Shown here: positions 50,964 through 59,322 of the stretch, piece by piece
Numbering within the stretch: the first letter of the stretch is position 1
Layout: each line of letters begins with the position of its first letter
DNA from: Ensifer adhaerens
GTDB lineage: Bacteria > Pseudomonadota > Alphaproteobacteria > Rhizobiales > Rhizobiaceae
NCBI RefSeq assembly: GCF_002940685.1
Contig: NZ_PNFP01000012.1
Coordinates: 62,001-126,000 of the forward strand
Length of the DNA stretch: 64,000 nt
Direction: 5' to 3'
Notes under the pieces: generated by a model
Told to the model about the DNA's origin: nothing
Databases searched by the model: none
The model's input: the letters and a program-made list of their open reading frames with translations, nothing else
Position numbers and translations under genes: made by a program

Positions 50964-52105
50964 CCGCGGACCTCCTCGCGCGCTACGAAAAGACGCTCGA
51001 TGGCCTCGAACGCAAGGGCCGCCGGCGCGCGCTCGTCTCCGCCGGCGGCATCGACTTCACCTCCAACGACTATCTGGCGCTTGCCGCCTCGCCGCGGCTG
51101 AAGGCGGCGATGACTGCGGCGATCGCGCGGGGCGTCCCGGTCGGCGCCGGCGGCTCTCGGCTCCTGCGCGGCAACCACGGAGAGCACGAGGCGCTGGAGG
51201 CGGAAGCCGCCGCCTTCTTCGGCGTGGAGCGGACGCTCTTCTTCGGCAGCGGCTACGCCGCCAACACCGCCTTGTTTTCAACGCTGCCGCAGCGCGACGA
51301 CCTGATCGTCCACGATGCCCTGATCCATGCGAGCGCCCATGAAGGCATCGCCGCGGGCAAGGCCCCTGCGGTGGCAGCAGCGCATAACGGCGTCGGCGCC
51401 TTTGCCGACGCCATCGGCCAATGGCGCCGGGCCGGCGGCGCCGGGCGCCCCTGGATTGCCGTCGAAAGCCTCTATTCGATGGATGGCGACCGGGCCCCGC
51501 TCGCCGAACTGTCGGCGCTTGCCGCGCGTCACGACGGTCTTCTCGTCATCGACGAAGCGCACGCAACCGGTGTCTTCGGACCGGATGGCCGCGGTCTGGC
51601 AGCGGAACTGGAGGGACGGGAGAACGTCGTCGTGCTCCACACCTGCGGCAAGGCGCTCGGTGTCTCCGGTGCGCTTGTCGGCGCGAGCGCCGTCATTTGC
51701 GACTATCTCGTCAACCGCGCCCGCAACTTCATCTATTCGACCGCGCCCTCGCCGCTCGTCGCCGCCGCCGTGCGCGAAGCACTCGCCGCGCTCGTCGACG
51801 AACCGGAGCGCCGCGCCGCGTTCGAAGACCTGAGCACCTTCGCCAACCGGGCGCTCTTCGAGACGCTTGGCATCGCAGGTAGCGGCTCGCAGATACTGCC
51901 CATCCCGATCGGCGACAACGGCCGAGCGTTGCGCATTGCCGCCCGCATGCGCGCCGAAGGCTACGATATCAGGGCGATCCGCCCGCCGACCGTTCCGGAA
52001 GGCACCGCGCGGCTTCGGATCGCGATCACGCTCAATGTCGATCGGGCCGCGATCGGCCAAATGCTGGAGCGCCTGAAAATCGCGATCGCGGAGGAGCGGC
52101 CATGA
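50960..52105 (+). CDS. bioF: 8-amino-7-oxononanoate synthase (BioF)
   Basis: PLP-dependent condensation of pimeloyl thioester with alanine; 381 aa. Lys231 in [13 protein letters not shown] is the cofactor lysine; [51 protein letters not shown] and [15 protein letters not shown] are typical. The ATG at 50960 overlaps the bioB stop by 4 bp. A longer frame upstream is an out-of-frame reading of bioB and is ignored. Confidence 0.97.
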   Translation: MTADLLARYEKTLDGLERKGRRRALVSAGGIDFTSNDYLALAASPRLKAAMTAAIARGVPVGAGGSRLLRGNHGEHEALEAEAAAFFGVERTLFFGSGYAANTALFSTLPQRDDLIVHDALIHASAHEGIAAGKAPAVAAAHNGVGAFADAIGQWRRAGGAGRPWIAVESLYSMDGDRAPLAELSALAARHDGLLVIDEAHATGVFGPDGRGLAAELEGRENVVVLHTCGKALGVSGALVGASAVICDYLVNRARNFIYSTAPSPLVAAAVREALAALVDEPERRAAFEDLSTFANRALFETLGIAGSGSQILPIPIGDNGRALRIAARMRAEGYDIRAIRPPTVPEGTARLRIAITLNVDRAAIGQMLERLKIAIAEERP

Positions 52106-52740
52106 AAACCCGTCTCGTGGTCACCGGCACCGATACCGGCATCGGCAAGACCATCTTTTCCGCAGCCCTGACCGATGCGCTCGACGGCTGCTACTGGAAG
52201 CCTGTGCAATCAGGCCTCGACGAGGAAACCGACAGCGAGACCGCCGCCCGGCTCGGCCGGTTGTCGCCAGACCGCATCCTGCCCGAAGCCTACAGGCTCG
52301 CGACGCCGGCCTCGCCGCACCTGTCGGCACGGATCGATGGCGTCATCGTCCGGCCCGAAGGTCTTTTGCCGCCCACCGTGGACCGACCGCTGGTGATCGA
52401 GGGCGCGGGCGGGCTTCTGGTGCCCTTGACGGAGCGCACGGTCTTTGCGGATGTCTTCGCGCGCTGGCAGATCCCGGTGGTCCTTTGTGCCCGCACCGGG
52501 CTCGGCACGATCAACCACACGCTGTTGTCGCTCGAGGCGCTGCGTCGCCGCGCCATTCCCATCCTCGGCGTCGCCTTCATCGGCGACGCGCAGGAAGACA
52601 GCGAAGCGATCATTTCGGAGCTTGGCGCCGTGCGCCGGCTCGGCCGGTTGCCACGGCTCGAGCCGCTGGCGCCCGACCACCTGCGGCAGGCCTTTGCCGC
52701 GAATTTCAACATCGCCGATTTCCGGGAGGTGCCGGCATGA
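52102..52740 (+). CDS. bioD: Dethiobiotin synthetase (BioD)
   Basis: ATP-dependent carboxylase closing the ureido ring; 212 aa. P-loop GTDTGIGKT is at residues 8-16; [30 protein letters not shown] and [24 protein letters not shown] are family features. It overlaps bioF and bioA by 4 bp each. Confidence 0.96.
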   Translation: MKTRLVVTGTDTGIGKTIFSAALTDALDGCYWKPVQSGLDEETDSETAARLGRLSPDRILPEAYRLATPASPHLSARIDGVIVRPEGLLPPTVDRPLVIEGAGGLLVPLTERTVFADVFARWQIPVVLCARTGLGTINHTLLSLEALRRRAIPILGVAFIGDAQEDSEAIISELGAVRRLGRLPRLEPLAPDHLRQAFAANFNIADFREVPA

Positions 52741-54005
52741 GACATTCCACGGTCTGGTATCCCTTCACCCAGCATGCCCTGGAACCGCCGATGCGCCGCA
52801 TCGTCGGCACCGAGGGCGCGTATCTCGTCGACGAAGATGGCGCGTCGATCCTTGACGCGATTTCGTCCTGGTGGGTCATCACCCACGGCCATCGCCACCC
52901 TGTTGTCATGGAGGCGATCCGCAAGGCCACGGAGACCTACGACCAGATCATTTTTGCCGAATATACCCACGCGCCGGCGGAAGAACTGGCGCGAGGGCTG
53001 ATCGAGATTGCGCCGCCCGGGCTCGCCCATGTGTTCTACTCCGACAGCGGTTCGACCGCGGTCGAGGTCGCGCTGAAGATGGCGCTCGGCTTCTTCCACA
53101 ACGGCGGCCACCCGCGAAACCGCATCTGCGTGCTGGAGCATGGCTATCACGGCGACACGATCGGCACGATGTCGACGGGAGAACGAGGCGTCTTCAATGC
53201 CGCCTACGCGCCGCTGCTCTTTTCCGTCGACCGTTTGCCCTTTCCGGACCCGGGCCGCGAGCAGGCAACACTCGACGCCTTCGAGACGGCCTGCGCATCC
53301 GGCGAGGTTGCCGCGCTCCTGATCGAGCCTCTGCTTCTCGGCGCCGGCGGCATGAAAACCTACCCGGCTTCCGTGCTTTCCGAACTGAAGCGGATCGCCG
53401 AAAGGCACAGCAGCCTGCTGATCGCCGACGAGGTGATGACGGGCTGGGGCCGCACTGGCAGCCTGTTCGCCTGCGAGCAAGCCAGCATCACGCCCGACAT
53501 TCTCTGCACCTCGAAGGGGATGACCGGCGGCGTGCTTCCGCTGGCCGCGACGCTGTGCACCGGTCAGATCTTCGAGGCGCATCTTTCGCCCGACCGCCGC
53601 AAGACCTTCTTCCATTCGAGCTCCTACACCGCCAACCCGATCGCCTGTGCCGCGGCACTCGCCAATCTCGCCGTCTGGAAGGGCGAGCCCGTGCGAGAGC
53701 GGATCGAAGTTCTAACGGAGCGGCAGCGTCAGCAGATAGCGCGGTTCGCCGAAGACCTGCGCTTCGTCAACGTTCGCCAGCGCGGCACCATTGCTGCCCT
53801 CGACCTCAAGGTGCCCGCCGGCGGCTATCTCGCCGAGGTCGGCCCGCGGCTCAAGGCGTTTTTCCGCGAGCGTGGCTTGCTGATCCGCCCGCTCGGAAAC
53901 GTCATCTACCTGATGCCGCCCTATTGCATTACCGAGGACGATCTTCAGCGCGCCTATGACGCGATCGACGAAGCGGCGTCGCTCTTCGGGGCAGGGCGGC
54001 TATGA
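52737..54005 (+). CDS. bioA: Adenosylmethionine-8-amino-7-oxononanoate aminotransferase (BioA)
   Basis: PLP aminotransferase, 422 aa, using S-adenosylmethionine as amino donor. Lys260 in CTSKGMTGG binds [11 protein letters not shown] and [13 protein letters not shown] at the start are specific for BioA, as is [35 protein letters not shown] holds the cofactor Asp. Both ends overlap neighbouring genes by 4 bp. Confidence 0.97.
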   Translation: MRHSTVWYPFTQHALEPPMRRIVGTEGAYLVDEDGASILDAISSWWVITHGHRHPVVMEAIRKATETYDQIIFAEYTHAPAEELARGLIEIAPPGLAHVFYSDSGSTAVEVALKMALGFFHNGGHPRNRICVLEHGYHGDTIGTMSTGERGVFNAAYAPLLFSVDRLPFPDPGREQATLDAFETACASGEVAALLIEPLLLGAGGMKTYPASVLSELKRIAERHSSLLIADEVMTGWGRTGSLFACEQASITPDILCTSKGMTGGVLPLAATLCTGQIFEAHLSPDRRKTFFHSSSYTANPIACAAALANLAVWKGEPVRERIEVLTERQRQQIARFAEDLRFVNVRQRGTIAALDLKVPAGGYLAEVGPRLKAFFRERGLLIRPLGNVIYLMPPYCITEDDLQRAYDAIDEAASLFGAGRL

Positions 54006-54991
54006 GGCCGGCTCGGTCATCCCGGATCGTCGGCTTCGGTCATGCGGTGCCGGAGCGGCGTGTTGCGAACGACGAAATCGAGACGACGCTTGGGCTTGAA
54101 GCCGGCTGGATCGAGCGCCGCACCGGCATTCGCGAGCGGCGCTGGGCGGCACCCGACGAGACGCTTTCGGGGCTTGCGGCAAAGGCGGGCGCAATGGCGC
54201 TCGACGGTGCCCGCACACCGCCCGGCGATATCGCCTTGGTGCTGCTTGCGACCTCGACGCCCGATCACCTGCTGCCGCCTTCAGCGCCCTTGCTCGCCCA
54301 TCATCTTGGTCTTTCGAATGCCGGCGCGATCGATCTTGCCGGTGCCTGTTCGGGTTTCCTCTACGCCCTGACGCTCGCCGACGGCTTCGTGCGGACACAG
54401 GGAAAGCCGGTGCTGGTGGTGGCGGCCAACATCTTGAGCCGCCGGATCAATCCGGCGGAAAGGGCGAGCGCCGTGCTCTTTGCCGATGCGGCCGGCGCCG
54501 TTGTCGTCGCGCCCTCCGATGATCCACAAACCGGCCTGCTCGGCGCCGACCTTGCCGCCGATGGCAGCCGCTACGATCTGATCTCGATTGCCGCCGGCGG
54601 CAGCAGCAGGCCGTTTTCTACAGGCACAAAGCCCGAGGATCTGCTGATGACGATGCGCGACGGGCGCGAGATGTTCGCGCAGGCAGTGGACATGATGACG
54701 GCCTGCGCCATCAAAGCCATGACCGCCGCCGGCTGTTCTGCCCCGCAGATCAGCCGCTTCGTGCCGCATCAGGCCAATGCCCGTATCTTCGACGCCGTTT
54801 GCGACAGGCTCGGCATCGCGCCTTCAAGAACGGTGCGCACGATTGCCGATTACGGCAACTCGTCCGCCGCGACGATCCCGCTGTCGCTGTCCTTGGCGCA
54901 CCGCGAAAAGCCCTTCGTTGCCGGCGAAAAGCTGTTGCTGACGGCAGCCGGCGCGGGGCTTTCAGCCGGGGCGGCGGTGCTCGCGATCTGA
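54002..54991 (+). CDS. bioZ: BioZ, ketoacyl-ACP synthase III-like enzyme for the pimeloyl precursor
   Basis: FabH-like condensing enzyme of 329 aa. The catalytic triad is Cys116 in [19 protein letters not shown], His in [14 protein letters not shown] and Asn in [14 protein letters not shown]. In Agrobacterium, BioZ condenses glutaryl-CoA with malonyl-ACP to start pimeloyl-ACP synthesis, replacing BioC/BioH, neither of which is seen here. It is last in the operon, with a 4-bp overlap with bioA. Confidence 0.95.
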   Translation: MRPARSSRIVGFGHAVPERRVANDEIETTLGLEAGWIERRTGIRERRWAAPDETLSGLAAKAGAMALDGARTPPGDIALVLLATSTPDHLLPPSAPLLAHHLGLSNAGAIDLAGACSGFLYALTLADGFVRTQGKPVLVVAANILSRRINPAERASAVLFADAAGAVVVAPSDDPQTGLLGADLAADGSRYDLISIAAGGSSRPFSTGTKPEDLLMTMRDGREMFAQAVDMMTACAIKAMTAAGCSAPQISRFVPHQANARIFDAVCDRLGIAPSRTVRTIADYGNSSAATIPLSLSLAHREKPFVAGEKLLLTAAGAGLSAGAAVLAI

Positions 54992-55131
54992 CGGAACGCT
55001 GGCGAAGGCAACGCCATCTATGTCCCGTGTCGCCCCGGTTTCCCCGGCTTCATGTCTGGGTGTTGCGAGTGGTGCTTGGGATCCGCGTTTCATGATCGCC
55101 GGCTGCAGCTCTTGTTCCTCCTGCAGCGCTT

Positions 55132-55165
55132 GGCTGCCGAACTCGCGTTCGAGTGCTCGGCAGCC
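55132..55165. terminator. Hairpin downstream of bioZ
   Basis: GGCTGCCGAACTCG (55132-55145), loop CGTT, CGAGT, a two-base GC bulge, TCGGCAGCC (55157-55165). It is about 140 bp after the bioZ stop in the gap to a convergent gene. A second stem AACCGCTG/CAGCGGTT follows at 55182-55215. Neither has a strong T-run. Confidence 0.5.
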
Positions 55166-55246
55166 TGATGCCTGCAGACAAAACCGCTGCCGCGCCCTTC
55201 GGACCGACAGCGGTTCTCCTATTGCCCCGCGCAGGCGACGCCGTCG

Positions 55247-55738
55247 CTATCTTTGCGGCGGTGGGTTGGTGGTTGCGAAGATGTAGCGGGCGAACCGCCA
55301 GATGCCATCCTTTTCACGATGAAAGAGGAACAGTTCCTGATTTGCCTCCGGCATTGCGGCGCCACCGGTCGACAGGACCTTGACGGTGCCGTTCGACCGG
55401 GTTCGCGCGTAGACCCAATCCCTGGACAGAGCGCGAATTTCATCAACCTCGAAACGGACATCGAGGTCGATCATAGCGAAGACGCGCTGGTACGCGCCTT
55501 TGATGGCGTCGCGGCCGACGGCCGGCGGGCTGTTCTGCGGCATGAACACCGCGTCGGCAGCGTAGAGGTTCATGATGGCGTCGACATCGCTTGCGTTCAA
55601 TGCCGCTTGGTACTCCCGCAACTGCCGCTCAATCGCCGGCGCTTCGGTATCGCGCGCGTGGGCAGAGCCGGTAAACGCAAGGAGCGAAAGCACCGACAGT
55701 CCAACGGTTGCGAGCTTGGCATATGGAAAACTGCGCAT
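55247..55738 (-). CDS. SnoaL-like protein, exported
   Basis: Protein of 163 aa with a signal peptide (MRSFPYAKLATVGLSVLSLLAFTGSAHA) and a cone-shaped SnoaL/NTF2-like domain (IERQLREYQAALNASDVDAI, LYAADAVFMPQNSPPAVGRDAIKGAY, QELFLFHREKDGIWRFARYIF). It is a clear paralogue of the cytoplasmic protein at 56762-57139. Members of this fold are enzymes or binding proteins and cannot be assigned by sequence alone. It is 24 bp downstream of the oxidoreductase gene. Confidence 0.88.
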   Translation of the reverse strand: MRSFPYAKLATVGLSVLSLLAFTGSAHARDTEAPAIERQLREYQAALNASDVDAIMNLYAADAVFMPQNSPPAVGRDAIKGAYQRVFAMIDLDVRFEVDEIRALSRDWVYARTRSNGTVKVLSTGGAAMPEANQELFLFHREKDGIWRFARYIFATTNPPPQR

Positions 55739-55762
55739 GATAGCGATCCTTGATGAGCGAAA

Positions 55763-56749
55763 TCAGAGTTTGACGACCAGCTTGCCGAGCGCCCGGTCGC
55801 TTTCCATCAGGCGGTGCGCCTCAGAAATGCGATCGAACGCGAAGGTTTGGCTGCGAAGCGACGGGATGCGTCCGGCTTCGATCTCCTTTGCAAGCCACGG
55901 CAGTGGGGAGGAAGCCACCGGCAACGCCTCGGTCCCCAGCAGGCCGCTCGAGAAGAAGCCCAACCGTGTCGCAGCCGGCAGATCCTGCATCAGGTTCAGT
56001 TGTTCAATAACCGGAGGGCCGCCGAGCAGACCGATGACGGTGACGCCGCCAAAAGGCTTCAGGGCCTTGACCGTGTCGCGAACGGTCGCGGCACCAACAA
56101 CGTCGAGGGCTGCGTCGACGCCGTTAGGCATAAGGGCGCGAACCTTGTCAGCGATCGCGCCGTCGTCGACCACCACTTGGCCAGCGCCGATCTGGCGCAG
56201 CCTGGCCGCGTTTTGCGGCGTCCGGGTCGTTGCGATCACTGTAAGGCCAAGTGCCTTGGCATAGGCGATGGCGGCAAGGCCGACAGATGAGGTTGCTCCG
56301 CGCACGAGCAGCGTCTGCCCCTTGGTGATCGCGAGGCTTCTCGTCAGCGCCCCCCAAATCGTGAGATAGGCTTCCGGCAGGGCGGCAAGATCCTCCCAGG
56401 AGAGCGTGCTGCCGCCCATGTCGATAACGTTGCTGCGCAGCACCGTTACCTCCTCGGCATAGCTGCCGAAGCGGGAAAATTGCATCCCGCCCATGGCGGT
56501 TGCGACCCGCTGGCCGGTGCGGAACGTCCCCGACGGGTCCGCGACGACCTCGCCCACCGCCTCGATCCCGGGCACGCGCGGCCCGGTGATCGCTCCCATC
56601 TTGCCGGCGCGCAGATAGACTTCGGCGCGATTGAGGCCGAAGGCCCGCACGCGGATTTTCACTTCGCCGGCCTGGATTTCGGGAGACGGGATATCTCTCA
56701 GTTCCAGGACTTCAGGGCCGCCGGCCCGTTCGATGACATAGGCTTTCAT
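55763..56749 (-). CDS. NADPH:quinone oxidoreductase-like MDR protein
   Basis: Medium-chain dehydrogenase/reductase of the zinc-free quinone oxidoreductase group, 328 aa. MKAYVIERAGGPEVLELRDIPSPEI at the start, VPGIEAVGEVVADPSG, LLVRGATSSVGLAAIAYAKALG (NADPH fold) and the C-terminal HRLMESDRALGKLVVKL are typical. It lies between the two SnoaL-like genes on the same strand, 12 bp after the first, so the three form an operon. Confidence 0.92.
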   Translation of the reverse strand: MKAYVIERAGGPEVLELRDIPSPEIQAGEVKIRVRAFGLNRAEVYLRAGKMGAITGPRVPGIEAVGEVVADPSGTFRTGQRVATAMGGMQFSRFGSYAEEVTVLRSNVIDMGGSTLSWEDLAALPEAYLTIWGALTRSLAITKGQTLLVRGATSSVGLAAIAYAKALGLTVIATTRTPQNAARLRQIGAGQVVVDDGAIADKVRALMPNGVDAALDVVGAATVRDTVKALKPFGGVTVIGLLGGPPVIEQLNLMQDLPAATRLGFFSSGLLGTEALPVASSPLPWLAKEIEAGRIPSLRSQTFAFDRISEAHRLMESDRALGKLVVKL

Positions 56750-56761
56750 GGTCGTTTCTCC

Positions 56762-57139
56762 TTATGCACGCGGGCGATTGGTGGAAAACAGGTAACGGTG
56801 GATCTTCCAGGCGCCCGCTTCGCGCCGGAACACAAAGAGCTCGTTATTGCCTTCCTCGATCGTGACGTCGGCCGCCAGAATGCGCGTCCTTCCGGCAGAG
56901 CTTGTGCGGACCCAGGCCCAGTCTCCGGCCACTTCCAGCTCGTGCACGTCGAAGCGGATCTGAAGCTTGATGGTGTCGAACACCTGCGCGTAACCAGTCC
57001 TTACGGCGTCGCGTCCGATCAGGGCAGGGGCGTGTTGCGGCATGAAGATCGGATCGGCGCCATAGAGGTCGAGAATGGCGTCGATGTCGTTGGCGTTGAG
57101 GGCCGTTTCATAGGCCTTGATTGTCGTTTCGATGGACAT
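56762..57139 (-). CDS. SnoaL-like protein, cytoplasmic paralogue
   Basis: Protein of 125 aa with the same fold as 55247-55738 (TIKAYETALNANDIDAILDL, YGADPIFMPQHAPALIGRDAVRTGY, NNELFVFRREAGAWKIHRYLF) but no signal peptide. AGGAG before the ATG at 57139 fixes the start; the open frame extends some 100 codons upstream into the LysR gene and is not used. It is the first gene of the three-gene unit. Confidence 0.9.
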   Translation of the reverse strand: MSIETTIKAYETALNANDIDAILDLYGADPIFMPQHAPALIGRDAVRTGYAQVFDTIKLQIRFDVHELEVAGDWAWVRTSSAGRTRILAADVTIEEGNNELFVFRREAGAWKIHRYLFSTNRPRA

Positions 57140-57221
57140 TGTTGTGGCTCCTGGTTCGTTGGGTTCGGCCTCCTCAAGAGGTTGATATGAAAGTATTCCG
57201 CTCAGTCTTGCTACGGTAGGC

Positions 57222-57243
57222 AGAGGAACGATAAGTTTCCTCT
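57222..57243. promoter_or_regulatory. Palindromic operator upstream of LysR gene
   Basis: AGAGGAA (57222-57228), 8-bp spacer, TTCCTCT (57237-57243), a perfect dyad 20 bp before the LysR ATG and inside the divergent promoter. It is placed for autoregulation and for control of the SnoaL/oxidoreductase unit. Confidence 0.6.
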
Positions 57244-57263
57244 CGAATATGAGAGGGTTGTCC

Positions 57264-58160
57264 ATGGACCTGAATGCCGCACGGATGTTCGTGGCCGTCG
57301 TACAGGCGGGCAGCCTGTCCGCGGCGGCAATGCGCCTTGATATTCCGCTGCCGACGTTGAGCCGTCGGATCCGCGAACTCGAACAATCGCTGAAGGTGCA
57401 ATTGCTGGAGCGGTCAGCGCGTGGAACCCGGCTGACGGATGCCGGCACGCGGCTCTACGAACACGCCTCGCGCGGCATAGAGGCGCTCGTCGAAGCGGAA
57501 GAGGCGGTGCGAAGCGACCAGACACGGCTCCAAGGGCGCCTGCGGCTGTCGCTGCCGACCGCGTTCGAACCCTGGTGGGACCTGCTTGCCGCCTTCCAAC
57601 GGCAATATCCTGACATCCAGCTCAGCGTGTATACCACCGATCGTCGTGTCGATCTCACTCAGGACGGTATCGATGTCGCCTTGCGCATCGGCGCAATCGT
57701 ACACGAGGCAATGGTGGCCCGGCGGCTGCTGAGCTACCGGCACACTCTGGTAGCGGCACCGCAGTTGCTGGCGACGCTCCGCGAGATTCGCACACCCGAC
57801 GATCTCGATGGAACGCCGCTCGCTGCCTGGAGCCGCGACGCCAACATTCAGCCGATCTGGCAACTTGGAGAGCAGGTCTTCAGGCCGCGCACGATGCTGA
57901 CGACCAACGACTATCTTCAGCTTCGCGCTCGCGCGCTTGCGGGGGACGTCATCGCCGACTTACCGCCATTTCTCGCAGCGGACCCCATCCGTCATGGACG
58001 GCTGCAGGCCGTGCTCGTCGAGCACCCAATGCCCGAGCAACAGGTCAGTCTGCTTTATCCGCTGCATCGCCACCCCTCGAGCATCGTGCGCGCCTACCTC
58101 GATTTCTGCCAGAAGCAGGCCGCACGCTTTCTTGACCTTTTGCCCGGGCGTGACCGGTAG
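57264..58160 (+). CDS. LysR-family regulator
   Basis: Regulator of 298 aa; the N-terminal helix-turn-helix is LNAARMFVAVVQAGSLSAAA ... TLSRRIRELEQSLKVQLLERSARGTRLTDAG, followed by an effector domain (GRLRLSLPTAFEPWWDLLAAF, VDVTQDGIDVALRIG-like, VIADLPPFLAADPI). GAGAGGG precedes the ATG at 57264; an ATG five codons upstream is possible. It is divergent from the SnoaL/oxidoreductase operon, its likely target. Confidence 0.93.
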   Translation: MDLNAARMFVAVVQAGSLSAAAMRLDIPLPTLSRRIRELEQSLKVQLLERSARGTRLTDAGTRLYEHASRGIEALVEAEEAVRSDQTRLQGRLRLSLPTAFEPWWDLLAAFQRQYPDIQLSVYTTDRRVDLTQDGIDVALRIGAIVHEAMVARRLLSYRHTLVAAPQLLATLREIRTPDDLDGTPLAAWSRDANIQPIWQLGEQVFRPRTMLTTNDYLQLRARALAGDVIADLPPFLAADPIRHGRLQAVLVEHPMPEQQVSLLYPLHRHPSSIVRAYLDFCQKQAARFLDLLPGRDR

Positions 58161-58270
58161 AGAGACAGGTCATGATGCTCGCTTCGGCTGCCACGGCACG
58201 ACTGTCCTCGGCGTCGAGGTTTCTCGCCTGGCAGCATGACGTGCCTGGATGTCCGGGCTGCGCCGACAAG

Positions 58271-59314
58271 TCAGAGCGTGGCAAGCGCCCGATTGGAAAG
58301 TGTGCCATCCGCGCGCCTGATTTCGAGCTTCATTTCGAGCGCGGCGACGATATCCTCGCTGAAGTCGATCGAGGTCAGCTCGGCGATCTCGGGCAGGGCG
58401 CCGGGCGTGAAGACGTTGACCTCCACCAGCTTGTCGCCGACCACGTCAAGACCGACCAGGAACATGCCGTCGCGCACCAGCTTGGGGCGCATCTTTTCGG
58501 CGACGGCGAGCATCGCCGGGGTGATGACGGCGGCGGCGGGCCTGCCGTTGGCATGCATGTTGGAGCGCAGCTCGCCTTCGGCCGGAACGCGCCGCACGGC
58601 GGCATAGGTGTCGCCGCGCTTGAGGGGGCGGCCGTTCATCAGGAACAGGCGGATGTCGCCCTCGGTTGCCGCCGGCAGATACTCCTGGGCGATCACGTAG
58701 CCGCCTTCGCTGACGGCCTCGAAGATCTGGTTGAGGTTCGTCTCATGGCTGGAACTGACCTTGAAGACATTCTTGCCGCCGGAGCCCTGCAGCGGCTTCA
58801 GAATGACGCCTTCGGGATGGGCGTCGACGAAGGCTCTGACCTCCTCCATGTGGCGCGTGATCAGCGTGGACGGACGGACGACCTCGGGAAAACCCTGCAA
58901 ATAGAGCTTGTTCTGTGCCGCCGCCAGCCCGTCCGGGTCGTTGACGACGATCGCGCCACGCTCGGCGGCGAGCCGCCCGAAAATGATGCCGGCCTGGGTG
59001 GCCCAGGGGCGGGTGCCGACGTCCTCGGAGGGGTCGTTGCGCAGAAAGAGAACCTCTATCTCGGCAATGTCCAGGATCTCGCGTCGCGTCGCCTCGCCGC
59101 GCAGCGCCGCAATGAAGGTTTCGGCCTTGCGCGGCCTTGCCGTGCCAAGAGAAAGCACATGGAGGGTCAGGCGGCCATCGGGCGTCAGGACGAAATCGCC
59201 CGGCGTGACGTAGGCGATCTCGTGGCCGCGGGCGAGCGCTGCGAGCGCAAGCGACGTCGTCGCATAGAACGTCTCTTCGCCTTCGATGGAGTTGACGAGA
59301 AAGGCAATGCGCAT
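58271..59314 (-). CDS. GshB-like ATP-grasp ligase
   Basis: ATP-grasp protein of 347 aa related to glutathione synthetase (MRIAFLVNSIEGEETFYATTSLALAALARGHEI start). ATP-site motifs are VILKPLQGSGGKNVFKV, QEYLPAATEGDIRLFLMNG and DVVGDKLVEVNVFTPGALPEI with the Glu/Asn metal ligands. No gamma-glutamylcysteine ligase is nearby and the partners are a DUF1704 protein and an N-formylglutamate amidohydrolase, so a ligase for another carboxyl group is likelier than housekeeping GshB. It follows the DUF1704 gene by 8 bp. Confidence 0.85.
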   Translation of the reverse strand: MRIAFLVNSIEGEETFYATTSLALAALARGHEIAYVTPGDFVLTPDGRLTLHVLSLGTARPRKAETFIAALRGEATRREILDIAEIEVLFLRNDPSEDVGTRPWATQAGIIFGRLAAERGAIVVNDPDGLAAAQNKLYLQGFPEVVRPSTLITRHMEEVRAFVDAHPEGVILKPLQGSGGKNVFKVSSSHETNLNQIFEAVSEGGYVIAQEYLPAATEGDIRLFLMNGRPLKRGDTYAAVRRVPAEGELRSNMHANGRPAAAVITPAMLAVAEKMRPKLVRDGMFLVGLDVVGDKLVEVNVFTPGALPEIAELTSIDFSEDIVAALEMKLEIRRADGTLSNRALATL

Positions 59315-59322
59315 CCGGTTTC

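Noticed and set aside
50168-52105. A 645-codon frame joining the middle of bioB to bioF
   Set aside because: The N-terminal part is bioB read out of frame; true BioF begins at 50960 with an ATGA overlap.
58271-59314. Housekeeping glutathione synthetase
   Set aside because: It is related, but longer than usual and operon-linked to DUF1704 and an amidohydrolase rather than glutathione genes; called GshB-like only.
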